A DNA stretch of 64,000 bases from Paenibacillus_AA sp045062745. GTDB taxonomy: Bacteria > Bacillota > Bacilli > Paenibacillales > NBRC-103111. A model generated the notes under the pieces. It searched no databases. It was not told the origin of the DNA and saw only the letters and a program-made list of their open reading frames with translations. The stretch spans positions 1 through 64,000 of the forward strand of contig NZ_JBJGED010000016.1 in NCBI RefSeq assembly GCF_045062745.1, written 5' to 3'. How positions within the stretch are numbered: the first letter of the stretch is position 1; every line of letters starts with the position of its first letter. A program made the position numbers and the translations under genes. Shown piece after piece: positions 25,901 to 33,856 of this stretch.

Positions 25901-26137
25901 CAGCCTGAGCTGCATATCGAGCGGGTGAACGTGCCGGTCACAATCGACAAGAGCCGCTCCGGCTGGACGGTCGGCCTGAATTCCGACGGGATGCAGCAGA
26001 TCAAGCTGTTCAGTCCGGACAAGCTCCGGATCGAAGGCACGGATTTGAAAATCGACAAATTCGAAGCGGAAGGCAACAACGTCTACACGATCACCCATTT
26101 CGGGGAGAAAACGACGATTCAATTGATGCGGGAGTGA
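22901..26137 (+). CDS. Membrane-anchored FG-GAP/VCBS repeat protein of the Dlt-like operon
   Basis: The TTG at 22901 (AGGGA five bases upstream) gives 1078 residues and is the first start downstream of the promoter. A basic N-terminus and one membrane helix (residues 10-27) would leave the rest outside. Residues about 40-300 resemble a GATase-like fold (YDAIVLDPSV and LRAYVEAGGHLYVDN). Five FG-GAP/VCBS repeats follow near residues 433, 505, 562, 612 and 673, four with calcium-loop patterns such as DLDGDGKPDLLAG. The last 380 residues are not recognised. Such repeats form a beta-propeller that can bind ligands or partners. It is the first gene of the operon, 4 bases before the carrier-protein gene. 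Confidence 0.8.
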   Translation: MRVSKHAVRWLIGLLLVVACLLLLLFGQREERIRLLYATGGPDYDRAAYLNYEQSLVPNVTLNRWPIGELGPSKLRSYDAIVLDPSVAKSPSLQEDIGRLRAYVEAGGHLYVDNELIDVLPLDLLGGTSTVSFADIEKPQFSFPEVDERLQGFQDVFREYASAFVENVITNQLKLKDYMPGLNWGKALVPSTAEPIALLQGQAIATLNRVGAGTVLTASGFLPNRYFITGFDMQSGMNPTMGFAQLTEDHNNDAAYQSTVRANYFNFKTGLELKPFFNFSFAAANHLLRSEYVAFVSKETLGYSFKRVLGPYGRPAMAFQNHFEALPAFEKQEGIVWAELLKGYNEIPSFSLVRSSFDWWRWYEGIVVHLNTGTSAKPEFVGEFPNSFYSSGTHLLSGDKLLYLAGYPIKEGQSTDLQTKLELPYRAYPAIADLDGDGKPDLLAGSADGSISWYRNVGQKPSTQQVPAGTAYPDAFGERQAVRFASGTAERVLRPAGAVTLAAGDLDGDGRADLVLGTADGRVLAALQGPGGAFADPVPLTTPAGTPIAAEADNAAPALGDVDRDGVADLVVGDASGRVTLYRGVKGTPLRFADGEQLFDLPAQYAAPSIRDLDGDGKPDLAVGNHQGDVLVYIQQGTYDTWLPQGPLNGKTMNQIGTKAIVGGQFSVPVWYDLNHDGKDDLIVGQVEYSQPVTIDDPNFPYKQQLQDFLEYTRKNKLELYPHLFMHSYVSDAQEKEEIALHQKAFETLGIPWTLTGTNQHTWRINNTDNLQTLRNENDAGIWFNFGFKPPNDPLEPQYGQDYIWGFPFLLADEKLKQPMLLFTPGKLLPYNSETQKLEGTDLYKGLAKLDMPINYFEHIEYQERPYRLAYFQEFAQFFDRLRTEQDYNFVSEPQMARSMLASLMSDIHVSRSWFAYGLDKLRNKLGNGKHLSLKVKADTSRVPDGMAQEYRDAVGVVFEPGQAYANIPFGTDSDIVTMKDKKIYVGLQGRTSIAVDWKQQPELHIERVNVPVTIDKSRSGWTVGLNSDGMQQIKLFSPDKLRIEGTDLKIDKFEAEGNNVYTITHFGEKTTIQLMRE

Positions 26138-26141
26138 GAAC

Positions 26142-26396
26142 ATGATAGAACCCATTGCAGAACAGCTAGAGCAGCATATTCGCGACCGGTATGAGATTGA
26201 GCCGGACGACCGCGATTTCAACCAAACCGTGCACCTGTTCGATTACGGCTATATCGACTCGATCGGCGCCACGGCCTTGATCGCGCATATCGAGCAAACT
26301 TACGGCATCCAGGTCACGAACCAGGATCTCATGCTCTACCCGCTCAATACGATTCAGGAAATCGCGGAGTTTATTACGAAGAAGACCGGGAGGTAA
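26142..26396 (+). CDS. Acyl-carrier protein (DltC-like)
   Basis: This 84-residue acidic helical protein is a phosphopantetheine carrier. The attachment site is Ser40 in DYGYIDSIGA, and helix 3 follows as ALIAHIEQTYGIQV. GGGAG lies upstream of the ATG at 26142. It sits between the VCBS gene and the synthetase-like ligase gene, so it is the natural acceptor of the activated amino acid. It corresponds to DltC in the classical Dlt system; a fatty-acid ACP is unlikely from context. Confidence 0.9.
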   Translation: MIEPIAEQLEQHIRDRYEIEPDDRDFNQTVHLFDYGYIDSIGATALIAHIEQTYGIQVTNQDLMLYPLNTIQEIAEFITKKTGR

Positions 26397-26405
26397 GCGA
26401 GGGCT

Positions 26406-27623
26406 ATGGAGCAAGCAACTGAACAACGCGAATGCGTCGTCTCCCTGGAGCGGCTCGACCCGAACCAGCATGGCCAAGTGAAATACGCCTCGTCCTTCGT
26501 AGATGAAGCGATCGAGCGAATCTGGCTGGACGGGACGAATCTGCATATTGTCCATCACTCTCCACACGGCAACGACCGCATCATCGCCCAGGTGGAGCGG
26601 CTGATCGAACGATTCTCCAAGGGAGACTTCGGCTTCAAGGAGCATATCTTGTATGAACGCCGAGGCGAGATGCCGTACAAGGGCGACATTATCGCCGAGC
26701 TCGTGGAGACGAAGACGATCAAGGTGCTGGACCAGGGGCTGTTCCTGTTCCGGGAGCCGTTCTCCAGCCTGATGCGCTTCTTCGACTACACCTTCGTGAC
26801 GCGGATCGCCAATGCGTTCGGCGCGAAGGAAGAGACGTATCCGGCGATCATCCATCTGACTACGCTGGACAAGACGAACCATTTCACCTCGTTCCCCGAG
26901 CATCTGCACTTCCTCTCGCACCTGCGGGACGACCTCGATGTCATCGAGTCGTTCTCCCAGTCGATCCGCGAGGCGGGCGGCTGGAAGCCGGAGGCGGAGC
27001 TCGATCTGAACCGGAATATGCCTAAGCCGAAGTTCGCCATGAACCCGTCCACCTGCTATCACTGCTACGAAGGGCTGCAGGGCGAGACACTGGAGGGCGA
27101 CGGCCTCATCGCCACGGCGATCGCGAAGTGTCACCGCTACGAATCGCATAACCACGGCGATTTCGGCCGACTGCTCGACTTCAGCATGCGGGAAGTGATC
27201 TTCGTCGGCAAGCCGGAGTTCGTCCGCGAGAACAGACTGAAGGCGGTCGAGCATCTGAAAGGGCTGGCGGAAGAGTGGGAGCTGGATTGCATCATCGAGA
27301 ACGCGAACGACCCGTTCTTTACGAACGACTTCCAGGTGAAAGCTTCGTTCCAGCGCAATCAGGAAATGAAGTACGAGATGCGGCTCACAATTCCGCGAAT
27401 CGGCAAGTCGATCGCTTGCAGCTCGGTCAATTTCCACAGCACCGCGTTCGGCACGGCCTTCAACATCAGCATGGGCAAGCGCCCGGCAACTACCGGCTGT
27501 CTCGGCTTCGGGATCGAGCGCTGGGTGTTCGCTTTCCTCGCCCAGTTCGGGTTGGATGAAGGGCAATGGCCGGCCAAGTTCCGAGAGCAATATCACGCTT
27601 GGCAAGCCAAATCGATTGGATAA
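26406..27623 (+). CDS. Amino acid:[carrier protein] ligase, class II aminoacyl-tRNA synthetase-like
   Basis: This 405-residue protein resembles the SerRS-derived ligases that load amino acids onto carrier proteins instead of tRNA. Visible class II elements are a motif 2 region (CHRYES at 242-247 and FSMREVIFVG at 259-268) and motif 3 (GFGIER, 367-372). Cysteines 217 or 220 and 338 could bind zinc, as known for the atypical synthetase family. No tRNA-binding arm like that of SerRS is seen. The adjacent gene encodes the carrier protein, 9 bases upstream. I infer that it does the job of DltA. The amino acid (glycine, alanine or another small one by family precedent) cannot be told. Confidence 0.82.
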   Translation: MEQATEQRECVVSLERLDPNQHGQVKYASSFVDEAIERIWLDGTNLHIVHHSPHGNDRIIAQVERLIERFSKGDFGFKEHILYERRGEMPYKGDIIAELVETKTIKVLDQGLFLFREPFSSLMRFFDYTFVTRIANAFGAKEETYPAIIHLTTLDKTNHFTSFPEHLHFLSHLRDDLDVIESFSQSIREAGGWKPEAELDLNRNMPKPKFAMNPSTCYHCYEGLQGETLEGDGLIATAIAKCHRYESHNHGDFGRLLDFSMREVIFVGKPEFVRENRLKAVEHLKGLAEEWELDCIIENANDPFFTNDFQVKASFQRNQEMKYEMRLTIPRIGKSIACSSVNFHSTAFGTAFNISMGKRPATTGCLGFGIERWVFAFLAQFGLDEGQWPAKFREQYHAWQAKSIG

Positions 27624-28676
27624 ATGAGTGAATCGGGTATGAATCGAGTTACGGCAAGTTCAACGCACATGGACGGCCCGCTGGGCCCGCGGTCTCAGCG
27701 CCGGAGAGCGGGCCGCGGGGGAGAGTCGGACAGCCGGAAGCCCTGGGGGCCCCGGATGACCGGCGTCTTGCGCCGCAATAGCTTCATCCTGCTGCTCGCC
27801 GCCGGGTTCCTGCTAGCCAACGCGCTCCTGGCGCACTGGGACCCGATGTCGAAGAGCCGCCGCTTTTACAAGGACGATTTCACCAAAACGCTGTATCATC
27901 ATCAATGGGATCGCTCCGGTCCCGTTTTTTTTGGCAACTCGGCGGTGACCGGCGCCTACATGGAAGATCGGGCCACCCACCCGCTCGTCGAGATGGGGTT
28001 GTCTTACGGGAAGCTGACGGATTTGCAGCTAATTCTGGACCAAGGGCTCTACACGGTAGAGGACCAGCTCGTAGTCGGGATCGACGCCCATACGATGCTC
28101 GATCAGCTCACAACGGATCCGACCTATCCGTGGTTTAAGCCGTGGTACCAGCCTTATCTGTATTTCTATCGCTCCTATCTGAAGGATTCGTGCCTCGAGT
28201 TCGTCCGGAACGCTTGGAACGGCGTGAAGCGCGGGGAGCTCGATTTGCACACTTACGAGCCTCGGTGGATCGACAAGGAGCTGTATTTCGGCCGGAATAC
28301 CCCGGAACAGCTGAAGGCGGACTGGGACCGTTACGAGAAGCTGTTCAACTGGATGACGCTCGCCGATATGCAGGACAACCTGGACGCGCTCGATTGGGTT
28401 GTCGCCTATGCCCGCCGGGAGCAGCTGCCGCTCAAGCTCGTGCTGATGCCGCTCAATCCGGATCCCGCCTATCCGCAGCCGGCTTACTGGAAGCCGCTGA
28501 AGGAGCATGTGCTGAAGACCGCGCAAGCGGCCGGAGTGCCGGTGCTCGACGTCTCGAACACCTATGCGGCGGACAAGTTCCATGACCTGGTGCACTTGAA
28601 CCGTGAAGACGGCGCGCCGCAATTTACCCGGGAGGTGGACGCATGGCTCCAGTCTTTCGCAAGCTCCTCGAAGTAG
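27624..28676 (+). CDS. DltD-like SGNH-fold acyltransferase or esterase
   Basis: One N-terminal membrane helix (FILLLAAGFLLANALLA, about 54-70) anchors an extracellular domain. FFGNSAVTG (102-110) supplies the nucleophile Ser106, and DLVHLN (321-326) supplies the Asp-x-x-His pair. This is the DltD/SGNH arrangement. DltD takes the acyl group handed across the membrane by DltB and passes it to a cell-wall polymer. The ATG at 27624 directly follows the stop of the ligase gene; there is no strong ribosome site, so an internal start such as the Met at residue 45 is possible. Confidence 0.78.
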   Translation: MSESGMNRVTASSTHMDGPLGPRSQRRRAGRGGESDSRKPWGPRMTGVLRRNSFILLLAAGFLLANALLAHWDPMSKSRRFYKDDFTKTLYHHQWDRSGPVFFGNSAVTGAYMEDRATHPLVEMGLSYGKLTDLQLILDQGLYTVEDQLVVGIDAHTMLDQLTTDPTYPWFKPWYQPYLYFYRSYLKDSCLEFVRNAWNGVKRGELDLHTYEPRWIDKELYFGRNTPEQLKADWDRYEKLFNWMTLADMQDNLDALDWVVAYARREQLPLKLVLMPLNPDPAYPQPAYWKPLKEHVLKTAQAAGVPVLDVSNTYAADKFHDLVHLNREDGAPQFTREVDAWLQSFASSSK

Positions 28677-28753
28677 CGGTCTACTTGGCGATGCTGATCG
28701 CCGTGCTGATCGCGTTTACGGGCAAGGGGCTGTTTATTTACGAAGGTTTTTAA
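28643..28753 (+). CDS. DltX-like 36-residue membrane peptide
   Basis: A perfect GGAGGT lies six bases before the ATG at 28643. The product has a short basic head, one hydrophobic helix (VAVYLAMLIAVLIAF) and ends in GLFIYEGF. DltX, the small peptide of the Dlt system, has the same size, one helix and a conserved C-terminal FIYNEF-type motif thought to reach the DltB active site. It overlaps the 3' end of the DltD-like gene by 34 bases in another frame. In B. subtilis dltX is upstream of dltA; here it precedes the DltB-like gene. Confidence 0.8.
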   Translation: MAPVFRKLLEVAVYLAMLIAVLIAFTGKGLFIYEGF

Positions 28754-28817
28754 AGTTTAGGCTGCGGGGGACCCAGCTAGAGTGTATTAAGAATGTCGTT
28801 TCATTGAGGAGCTTCTC

Positions 28818-29966
28818 ATGTCCTACTTGCTCAATATGTACGCCCTGGTCGCGCTGTTCGGCATGATCGCCGTGCTGATGCTGACCCGGTGGTGGAAGCC
28901 GAATAAGCGTGTGCTCGTGCTCGCGTTCAACCTCATCTTCCTGTTCGTGTTCAGCCAGAAGCTGTTCGCCTTCTCGCTCGCATATGTCGCGCTCAATTAC
29001 GCGGCCTATGTGGGGCTCTGTTATGCGAAGAGGGGGCGCAAGGCCGCGTTCCTCGCTCTGATCGCGCTCAACGTGATCGGCGTCGCAGCGCTCCGGCTGT
29101 TCGGGATGGGTGTGTTCGAGCACCCTTATTTCGACGTGATCTATACCTTCGGGCTCATCTATACGGTGCTCAAGGTGATCGACGCACTCTACTTCGCCTA
29201 TTACGTTGGCCGGGACGGACGCGCGCCGCTTCTCGACTACGCGAACTACTTGCTGTTTATCCCTACCTTCACCTCGGGGCCGATCCTGAAGTTCCGCGAC
29301 TTTATCGCCGACAGCAAGAAGCCTTACACCGTAGGCGCGACCGACTTCGAAGCCGGGGTGAAGCGGGTCATTCTGGGCTTGTTCAAAAAAGTCGTCCTCG
29401 TCGCCTCGATGACCGTCGTATTCAAATCCGTGCTGGAGCAGGACCTCGACCCGGCGCGAAGCTTGTTCTTGATGGTGTGGTTTTATGCCCTGATTTATTT
29501 CGATTTCTCCGGGTACTCGGACATCGCCATCGGCTTCGGCCGGATGATGGGGTACACAATTCCCGAAAACTTCAAGCAGCCGTTCCTGTCCCCGACGCTG
29601 ACGCAATATTGGCGCAACTGGCACGCCTCGCTCGGCGACTGGTTCCGCGATCACATCTTCATGATCTTCTCCCGGCAGCTGTCGTCCCGCTGGGGCGCCG
29701 CCGGGGTGTCGCTGCTCATCATGGTGCTGATCGGCCTCTGGCACGGGTTCAGCTGGCTGTACTTGCTCTGGGGCGTCTACCACGGAGCGCTCATCGGGCT
29801 GGAGAGCCTGCTGCAGCAGTCGACCGTGCAGCGCCGCAAGGTGTCGGCTGCCTACTTCTATGCCCGTTGCGCCATTACCCAAGCGATCGTGCTGCTCGCG
29901 ATCATCGTCTACAGCGGCAACAGCGACACGGTGCTGCGTATCTATAAGGGGCTGTTCTCGCTGTAA
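28818..29966 (+). CDS. DltB-like MBOAT acyltransferase
   Basis: This is a 382-residue multi-pass membrane-bound O-acyltransferase with about ten helices. The MBOAT core is clear: YWRNWHASLGDWFRDHIF (264-281) and the catalytic His309 in GLWHGFSW. FDFSGYSDIAIGFGRMMGY is the preceding conserved helix. DltB passes the carrier-bound acyl group through the membrane. GAGGAG precedes the ATG at 28818. It ends the operon and overlaps the convergent ABC-transporter gene by 25 bases. Confidence 0.93.
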   Translation: MSYLLNMYALVALFGMIAVLMLTRWWKPNKRVLVLAFNLIFLFVFSQKLFAFSLAYVALNYAAYVGLCYAKRGRKAAFLALIALNVIGVAALRLFGMGVFEHPYFDVIYTFGLIYTVLKVIDALYFAYYVGRDGRAPLLDYANYLLFIPTFTSGPILKFRDFIADSKKPYTVGATDFEAGVKRVILGLFKKVVLVASMTVVFKSVLEQDLDPARSLFLMVWFYALIYFDFSGYSDIAIGFGRMMGYTIPENFKQPFLSPTLTQYWRNWHASLGDWFRDHIFMIFSRQLSSRWGAAGVSLLIMVLIGLWHGFSWLYLLWGVYHGALIGLESLLQQSTVQRRKVSAAYFYARCAITQAIVLLAIIVYSGNSDTVLRIYKGLFSL

Positions 29967-31852
29967 TCGGCCGCGCGCGAGGCGAACTGCGCTTCGTACA
30001 GCTGCCGGTACAGCCCGCTCGACTCGAGCAGCTCCTCGTGCTTGCCCGTCGCCGCGATGCGCCCGGCCTCCAGCACGACGATCCGGTCCGCCTTCAGAAT
30101 CGTCGATAGCCGGTGCGCGATGACGATCGCCGTCCGCTCTTCCATCAGCGCTTCGAGCGCGTGCTGGATCTGCCGCTCGACCAGCGTGTCGAGGGAGCTC
30201 GTCGCCTCGTCGAGCAGCACGATTCGCGGCGCGCGCAGGAGGACGCGGGCGATGGCCAGCCGCTGGCGCTCGCCGCCGGATAGCCGGTAGCCGCGCTCGC
30301 CTACCACGGTCTCATACCCTTCCGGGAGGCTCGCGATAAGCTCGTGGATTTGCGCCGCCCGGCACGCCTCTTCGATCTCCTCCTTCGCCGCCGTAGGGTG
30401 AGCGAACAAGAGGTTGTTGTAGATCGTGTCATGGAAGAAGAACGGGTCTTGAGGGACGAGCCCCATCTGGGTGCGCAGCGCCGGCAGCCTCAGCTCGCGA
30501 ATGTCCTGATCGTCCAGCCGGACGGTGCCGGCCTGCGGATCCGCGAAGCGCGGGATCAAGTTCATGAGCGTCGTCTTCCCCGCCCCGCTCGGCCCCACGA
30601 TCGCTACGAGCTGCCTGGGCTCGACCGTCAGGCTGATGTCCTTCAGCACCGGCTCGTAGCGCTCCTCGCCGGACTTCCGGTAGGTGTACGAGACCCCGTC
30701 GAACGCAATTTTCCCCTCCACACTTCCGGGCGGCAAGGTCTTCTGTCCGTCTTGAATGTCCGGCACCGTATCCAGCATCGTGAAGATGCGCCGGAACAGC
30801 GCGATCGAAGAATAGACGTTCACATGCAATTGGGTCAGCTGACTGAGAGGCCCGTACAACCGGCCCAGCAAGGTCGTGAACGAGACGATCACGCCAATGC
30901 CCATCTGGTGATGAATGACGAGCCAGCCGCCGTATCCCCAAAGAATGGCAGGACCGAGCGACGAGAAAGCGCCGAGCCACATGAACAGCCACCGGCCGAC
31001 AAGCGATTGCCGGATCTGCAGCGAACGCAGCTCTTGATTGACGGCAGCGAACTGCTCGCTCTGGGATTTCTCCCGGCTGAAAATTTGGGTGAGCAGCGCT
31101 CCGCTTACTCCGAACGCTTCGCTCAGCTGCACCGTCATGGATGACATACGCTGCTGGATTTCGTTCTGCAGCTTCTGCCGGAACTGCCCGACCTTCTGCG
31201 TCGGCAGCACGAACCCCGGCACAACGAGCAGCGCCAGCACGGTGAGCTTCCAGTTCATATGGAACATCAGGAAGAGCGTGCTGACGATCACGAGGAAATT
31301 ATTCACGAGTCCGATCAACGTGGACGTCACGACGTTCTGAATCGCGGTCACATCGTTCATCACCCGGGAGACGAGCTCTCCGGATTGACGCGAGGCGAAG
31401 AAGTGGATCGATTGCCGCTGAATATGGTTGAACAGGGACAGCCGGTAATCGGCCATCACATTCTGGGCGATCGAGTTGTTCAGCCAGCTCTGGAACACGC
31501 CTACAAGGCCCATGAGCAGCACGATGCCGATCAGAATCGCCGAGAGCCGAATGACCGTCTCCGTACTGCCTTGCATGATGCCGTTGTCGATGATGCGCTG
31601 CGTGAGCCAGGCGGGCGCCAGATTGCCGATCGCCGTGATCAGGATCAGCACTACGATCAGCACGGCCCGGGGCCAGTACGGAACGAAGGCCTGCAGCACC
31701 CTTCGGATGATCTTCCAATCGAACGTCTCGGTCTTCGCCAGCTCGCGCATCCGATGCCGGTTTGCTCCACCTCCGCCGCCACCGGCTCCTCCGCCACCAC
31801 CACCTCCACGCATGCCGCCGCCCATTCCGAAATCCCCACCGCTAAAATGCAT
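29942..31852 (-). CDS. ABC transporter, fused permease and ATPase
   Basis: This 636-residue half-transporter of the MsbA/LmrA type has an N-terminal membrane domain with six helices (about 60-350) and a C-terminal ATPase with GPSGAGKTT, LSGGERQRLAIARVLL and IVLLDEATSSLD. It probably works as a homodimer exporting a drug or lipid. The first 33 residues are unusual, nearly all glycine (runs of seven and six) with a few charged residues, and form a flexible cytosolic tail. It is a single-gene unit, convergent with the Dlt-like operon. Confidence 0.93.
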   Translation of the reverse strand: MHFSGGDFGMGGGMRGGGGGGGAGGGGGGANRHRMRELAKTETFDWKIIRRVLQAFVPYWPRAVLIVVLILITAIGNLAPAWLTQRIIDNGIMQGSTETVIRLSAILIGIVLLMGLVGVFQSWLNNSIAQNVMADYRLSLFNHIQRQSIHFFASRQSGELVSRVMNDVTAIQNVVTSTLIGLVNNFLVIVSTLFLMFHMNWKLTVLALLVVPGFVLPTQKVGQFRQKLQNEIQQRMSSMTVQLSEAFGVSGALLTQIFSREKSQSEQFAAVNQELRSLQIRQSLVGRWLFMWLGAFSSLGPAILWGYGGWLVIHHQMGIGVIVSFTTLLGRLYGPLSQLTQLHVNVYSSIALFRRIFTMLDTVPDIQDGQKTLPPGSVEGKIAFDGVSYTYRKSGEERYEPVLKDISLTVEPRQLVAIVGPSGAGKTTLMNLIPRFADPQAGTVRLDDQDIRELRLPALRTQMGLVPQDPFFFHDTIYNNLLFAHPTAAKEEIEEACRAAQIHELIASLPEGYETVVGERGYRLSGGERQRLAIARVLLRAPRIVLLDEATSSLDTLVERQIQHALEALMEERTAIVIAHRLSTILKADRIVVLEAGRIAATGKHEELLESSGLYRQLYEAQFASRAADYSENSPL

Positions 31853-31924
31853 CCGCCTGCCCCCTTTCTCCTTCCCTTACTGTACCTAATCCCGACCGAA
31901 ATTTGTATCCCCTTTCAGTGAAGT

Positions 31925-31954
31925 GAAAAAAATACCGCCCGAGTGCCGGACGGT
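31925..31954 (-). terminator. Terminator of the beta-propeller gene
   Basis: The minus strand reads ACCGTCC, a 7-base loop, GGGCGGT, then A and seven T residues. The stem includes one G.U pair that only forms on this strand. It lies about 35 bases after the stop at 31989. Confidence 0.78.
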
Positions 31955-31988
31955 GCAATTTCATTTGGTTTCGCTTGCTTACGCCTCT

Positions 31989-33773
31989 TTACAGCGATAG
32001 CCGATAGAGCGCTTCCTCCACCGCAAAATAAATCCCGTCCGGATGCTCCGTCGCCGCACGCACCGGTCCGGGTAGATCGACCTCCTGCTCCACGGTTCCG
32101 CTCACCGTGTCGATGAGCAACAGCTTCTTGCCGCAGAATGCCGCCACGGTGGCGCCTTCACGAGCGGCCACGAGCCAGCCGCATGGCGCTTCAAGCGCAA
32201 ACGTCCGTTCCGCTCGAAAATCCATGCGGGCCGGGTCGAACACCCGGATCTCCTGGCCGACACCTACATACACGAGTCCCGCCGCTGCGAGGATGCCACT
32301 GCCCAGCTTCTCTTCAAGCCCGAACTGAATCGTATGGACCAATCCTTGCTCCGGATCCCAGACACCAAGATGGCCTTGCACATCCCGATAAGGCAGTCCG
32401 CTCGCACCGCCGTTCGTCGTGAAATACACGTACCGGTCGTCGGCGGCCACCCCGGCGACTTGCTGTTCCGGGATGACGTCCTTCCACACGTCGACTTCCT
32501 CCGTCTCTGGATTGATCCGGGACAAGGCCCCGCCGTATGTTCCATATTTGGCCGACCACCCGGTCCACAGCCCTCCGTCCGGCCCGATCACCGTCCGCCC
32601 TTCCGGTCTCACATAATCGGGCCTTACCGGCTTCAGCGACTTCGGGTTCACGTTCCCCAGTTGATCCCAAGGCTGCGTGGGATCGTAGACGATATGATCG
32701 CCGCCCACGTACGCCGACAGGAACAGCTTGCCCTCGACGAACCGCATGCCGTATACCTCGCCCCCGGAGCTGCAGACCGAGGAGGAGTTCCAGTAAGAGC
32801 CGTCGGCTGGGTTGAACCGGAAGATCGTCTGCCCGAAACCGCAAGCGCCCCAGATGTGCCCCTCTGCATCAGTCGTGATCGTATGGATGCGGGTTGCAGG
32901 GGCAGGTACCGGGATTCTTTTCAGCTCCGGCACGTGATCCAATGACTCGATGATGTAGTAGTCTTGCCCTCGCACCCCTGCCCACCGTGCTTCCGCAAGC
33001 GGAAGAGCCCGGACCTTGTCTCCATTCGCCAAAACGGCTGTTTTTCCCGTCAACTGCTCTTGCAGCTGCGGGTCTTCCAGTTTCTCGAAGGTGGTCGAAT
33101 CATAGAATTCCAAATCTCGATCTTTCATTGTACAAATAAACCTAGCATTGGCCTCTCGCACGATATACCCCGGCGTCCCGAAGTCCCGGAACGTCCCGCT
33201 CTCGATATGATACGCCTTCAGGAAAGGCGCGTCATACCCGCCGGCTATCAGGATGTAACCGGGGACGCCTGCATTTACTGGCCGGCTGTACAGATTTTTC
33301 GGGTTGTCGGAGACACGCCCCAGGTTCTCCAGCTTGTGCTGTACGGGGTCATATCGCAGCAAGGAACACCCCGGCCAAGTGCCGCCGTAGATCCGGTCGT
33401 CCGATCCGAGCGTCATGTCCCAGAAATATTTCTCCGACTCGTCCCGGAGCGGTTCGGCCCATTCGCGCGTTCGCAAATCGAGGCAATGCAAGTATGCATG
33501 GTTCGGGCATGTCCCCACGACGAGCTTCTCATTGTGCCAGTTCACGAGTCCCCAGGCTCCGTCGTCTCCCGGGAGCATCAGGGACTCCCCTTCTCCGGTT
33601 CGGGTGTCGATGAAGATCAAGTTGCCCGTTTGCCCCGCTGCAAAGTTGGACAGCACGAGCTTCTCACGCCCATCCCATGGATCCTGAATGACAGCGCTTG
33701 CCAAAATGTTAAAGTTCCGACATGGTTTGCCCACTTCCGTGACTTGGCTCTCCCCGCGTTCAACCGTGGCCAT
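31989..33773 (-). CDS. Beta-propeller (WD40/YVTN-like) protein of unknown role
   Basis: The protein (about 594 residues) is built of repeated four-strand blades with patterns such as TDAEGHIWGACGFGQTIFRF, GPDGGLWTGWSAKYG and VAADDRYVYFTTNGG. This is a beta-propeller of the type used to read out PQQ-, lyase- or NHL-like modules. No signal peptide is seen, so it is probably cytosolic. No catalytic motif is recognised. The ATG at 33773 has AAGGG eight bases upstream and is preferred over the GTG at 33782. It has its own promoter, terminator and a palindrome at the start of the transcript. Confidence 0.75.
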   Translation of the reverse strand: MATVERGESQVTEVGKPCRNFNILASAVIQDPWDGREKLVLSNFAAGQTGNLIFIDTRTGEGESLMLPGDDGAWGLVNWHNEKLVVGTCPNHAYLHCLDLRTREWAEPLRDESEKYFWDMTLGSDDRIYGGTWPGCSLLRYDPVQHKLENLGRVSDNPKNLYSRPVNAGVPGYILIAGGYDAPFLKAYHIESGTFRDFGTPGYIVREANARFICTMKDRDLEFYDSTTFEKLEDPQLQEQLTGKTAVLANGDKVRALPLAEARWAGVRGQDYYIIESLDHVPELKRIPVPAPATRIHTITTDAEGHIWGACGFGQTIFRFNPADGSYWNSSSVCSSGGEVYGMRFVEGKLFLSAYVGGDHIVYDPTQPWDQLGNVNPKSLKPVRPDYVRPEGRTVIGPDGGLWTGWSAKYGTYGGALSRINPETEEVDVWKDVIPEQQVAGVAADDRYVYFTTNGGASGLPYRDVQGHLGVWDPEQGLVHTIQFGLEEKLGSGILAAAGLVYVGVGQEIRVFDPARMDFRAERTFALEAPCGWLVAAREGATVAAFCGKKLLLIDTVSGTVEQEVDLPGPVRAATEHPDGIYFAVEEALYRLSL

Positions 33774-33801
33774 CTCACACACCCTTTTTTAACAGAATGA
33801 G

Positions 33802-33856
33802 ATACATGTATAATACCTATGCCTCCAGTATAGACGCGCGCCTTCCGCTCTGGCAA
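33802..33856 (-). promoter_or_regulatory. Promoter and palindrome of the beta-propeller gene
   Basis: On the minus strand TTGCCA (33851-33856) and TATACT (33827-33832) are 18 bases apart. The perfect palindrome ATACATGTAT (33802-33811) lies just downstream of the expected start of transcription, a place where a repressor could act. Confidence 0.5.
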
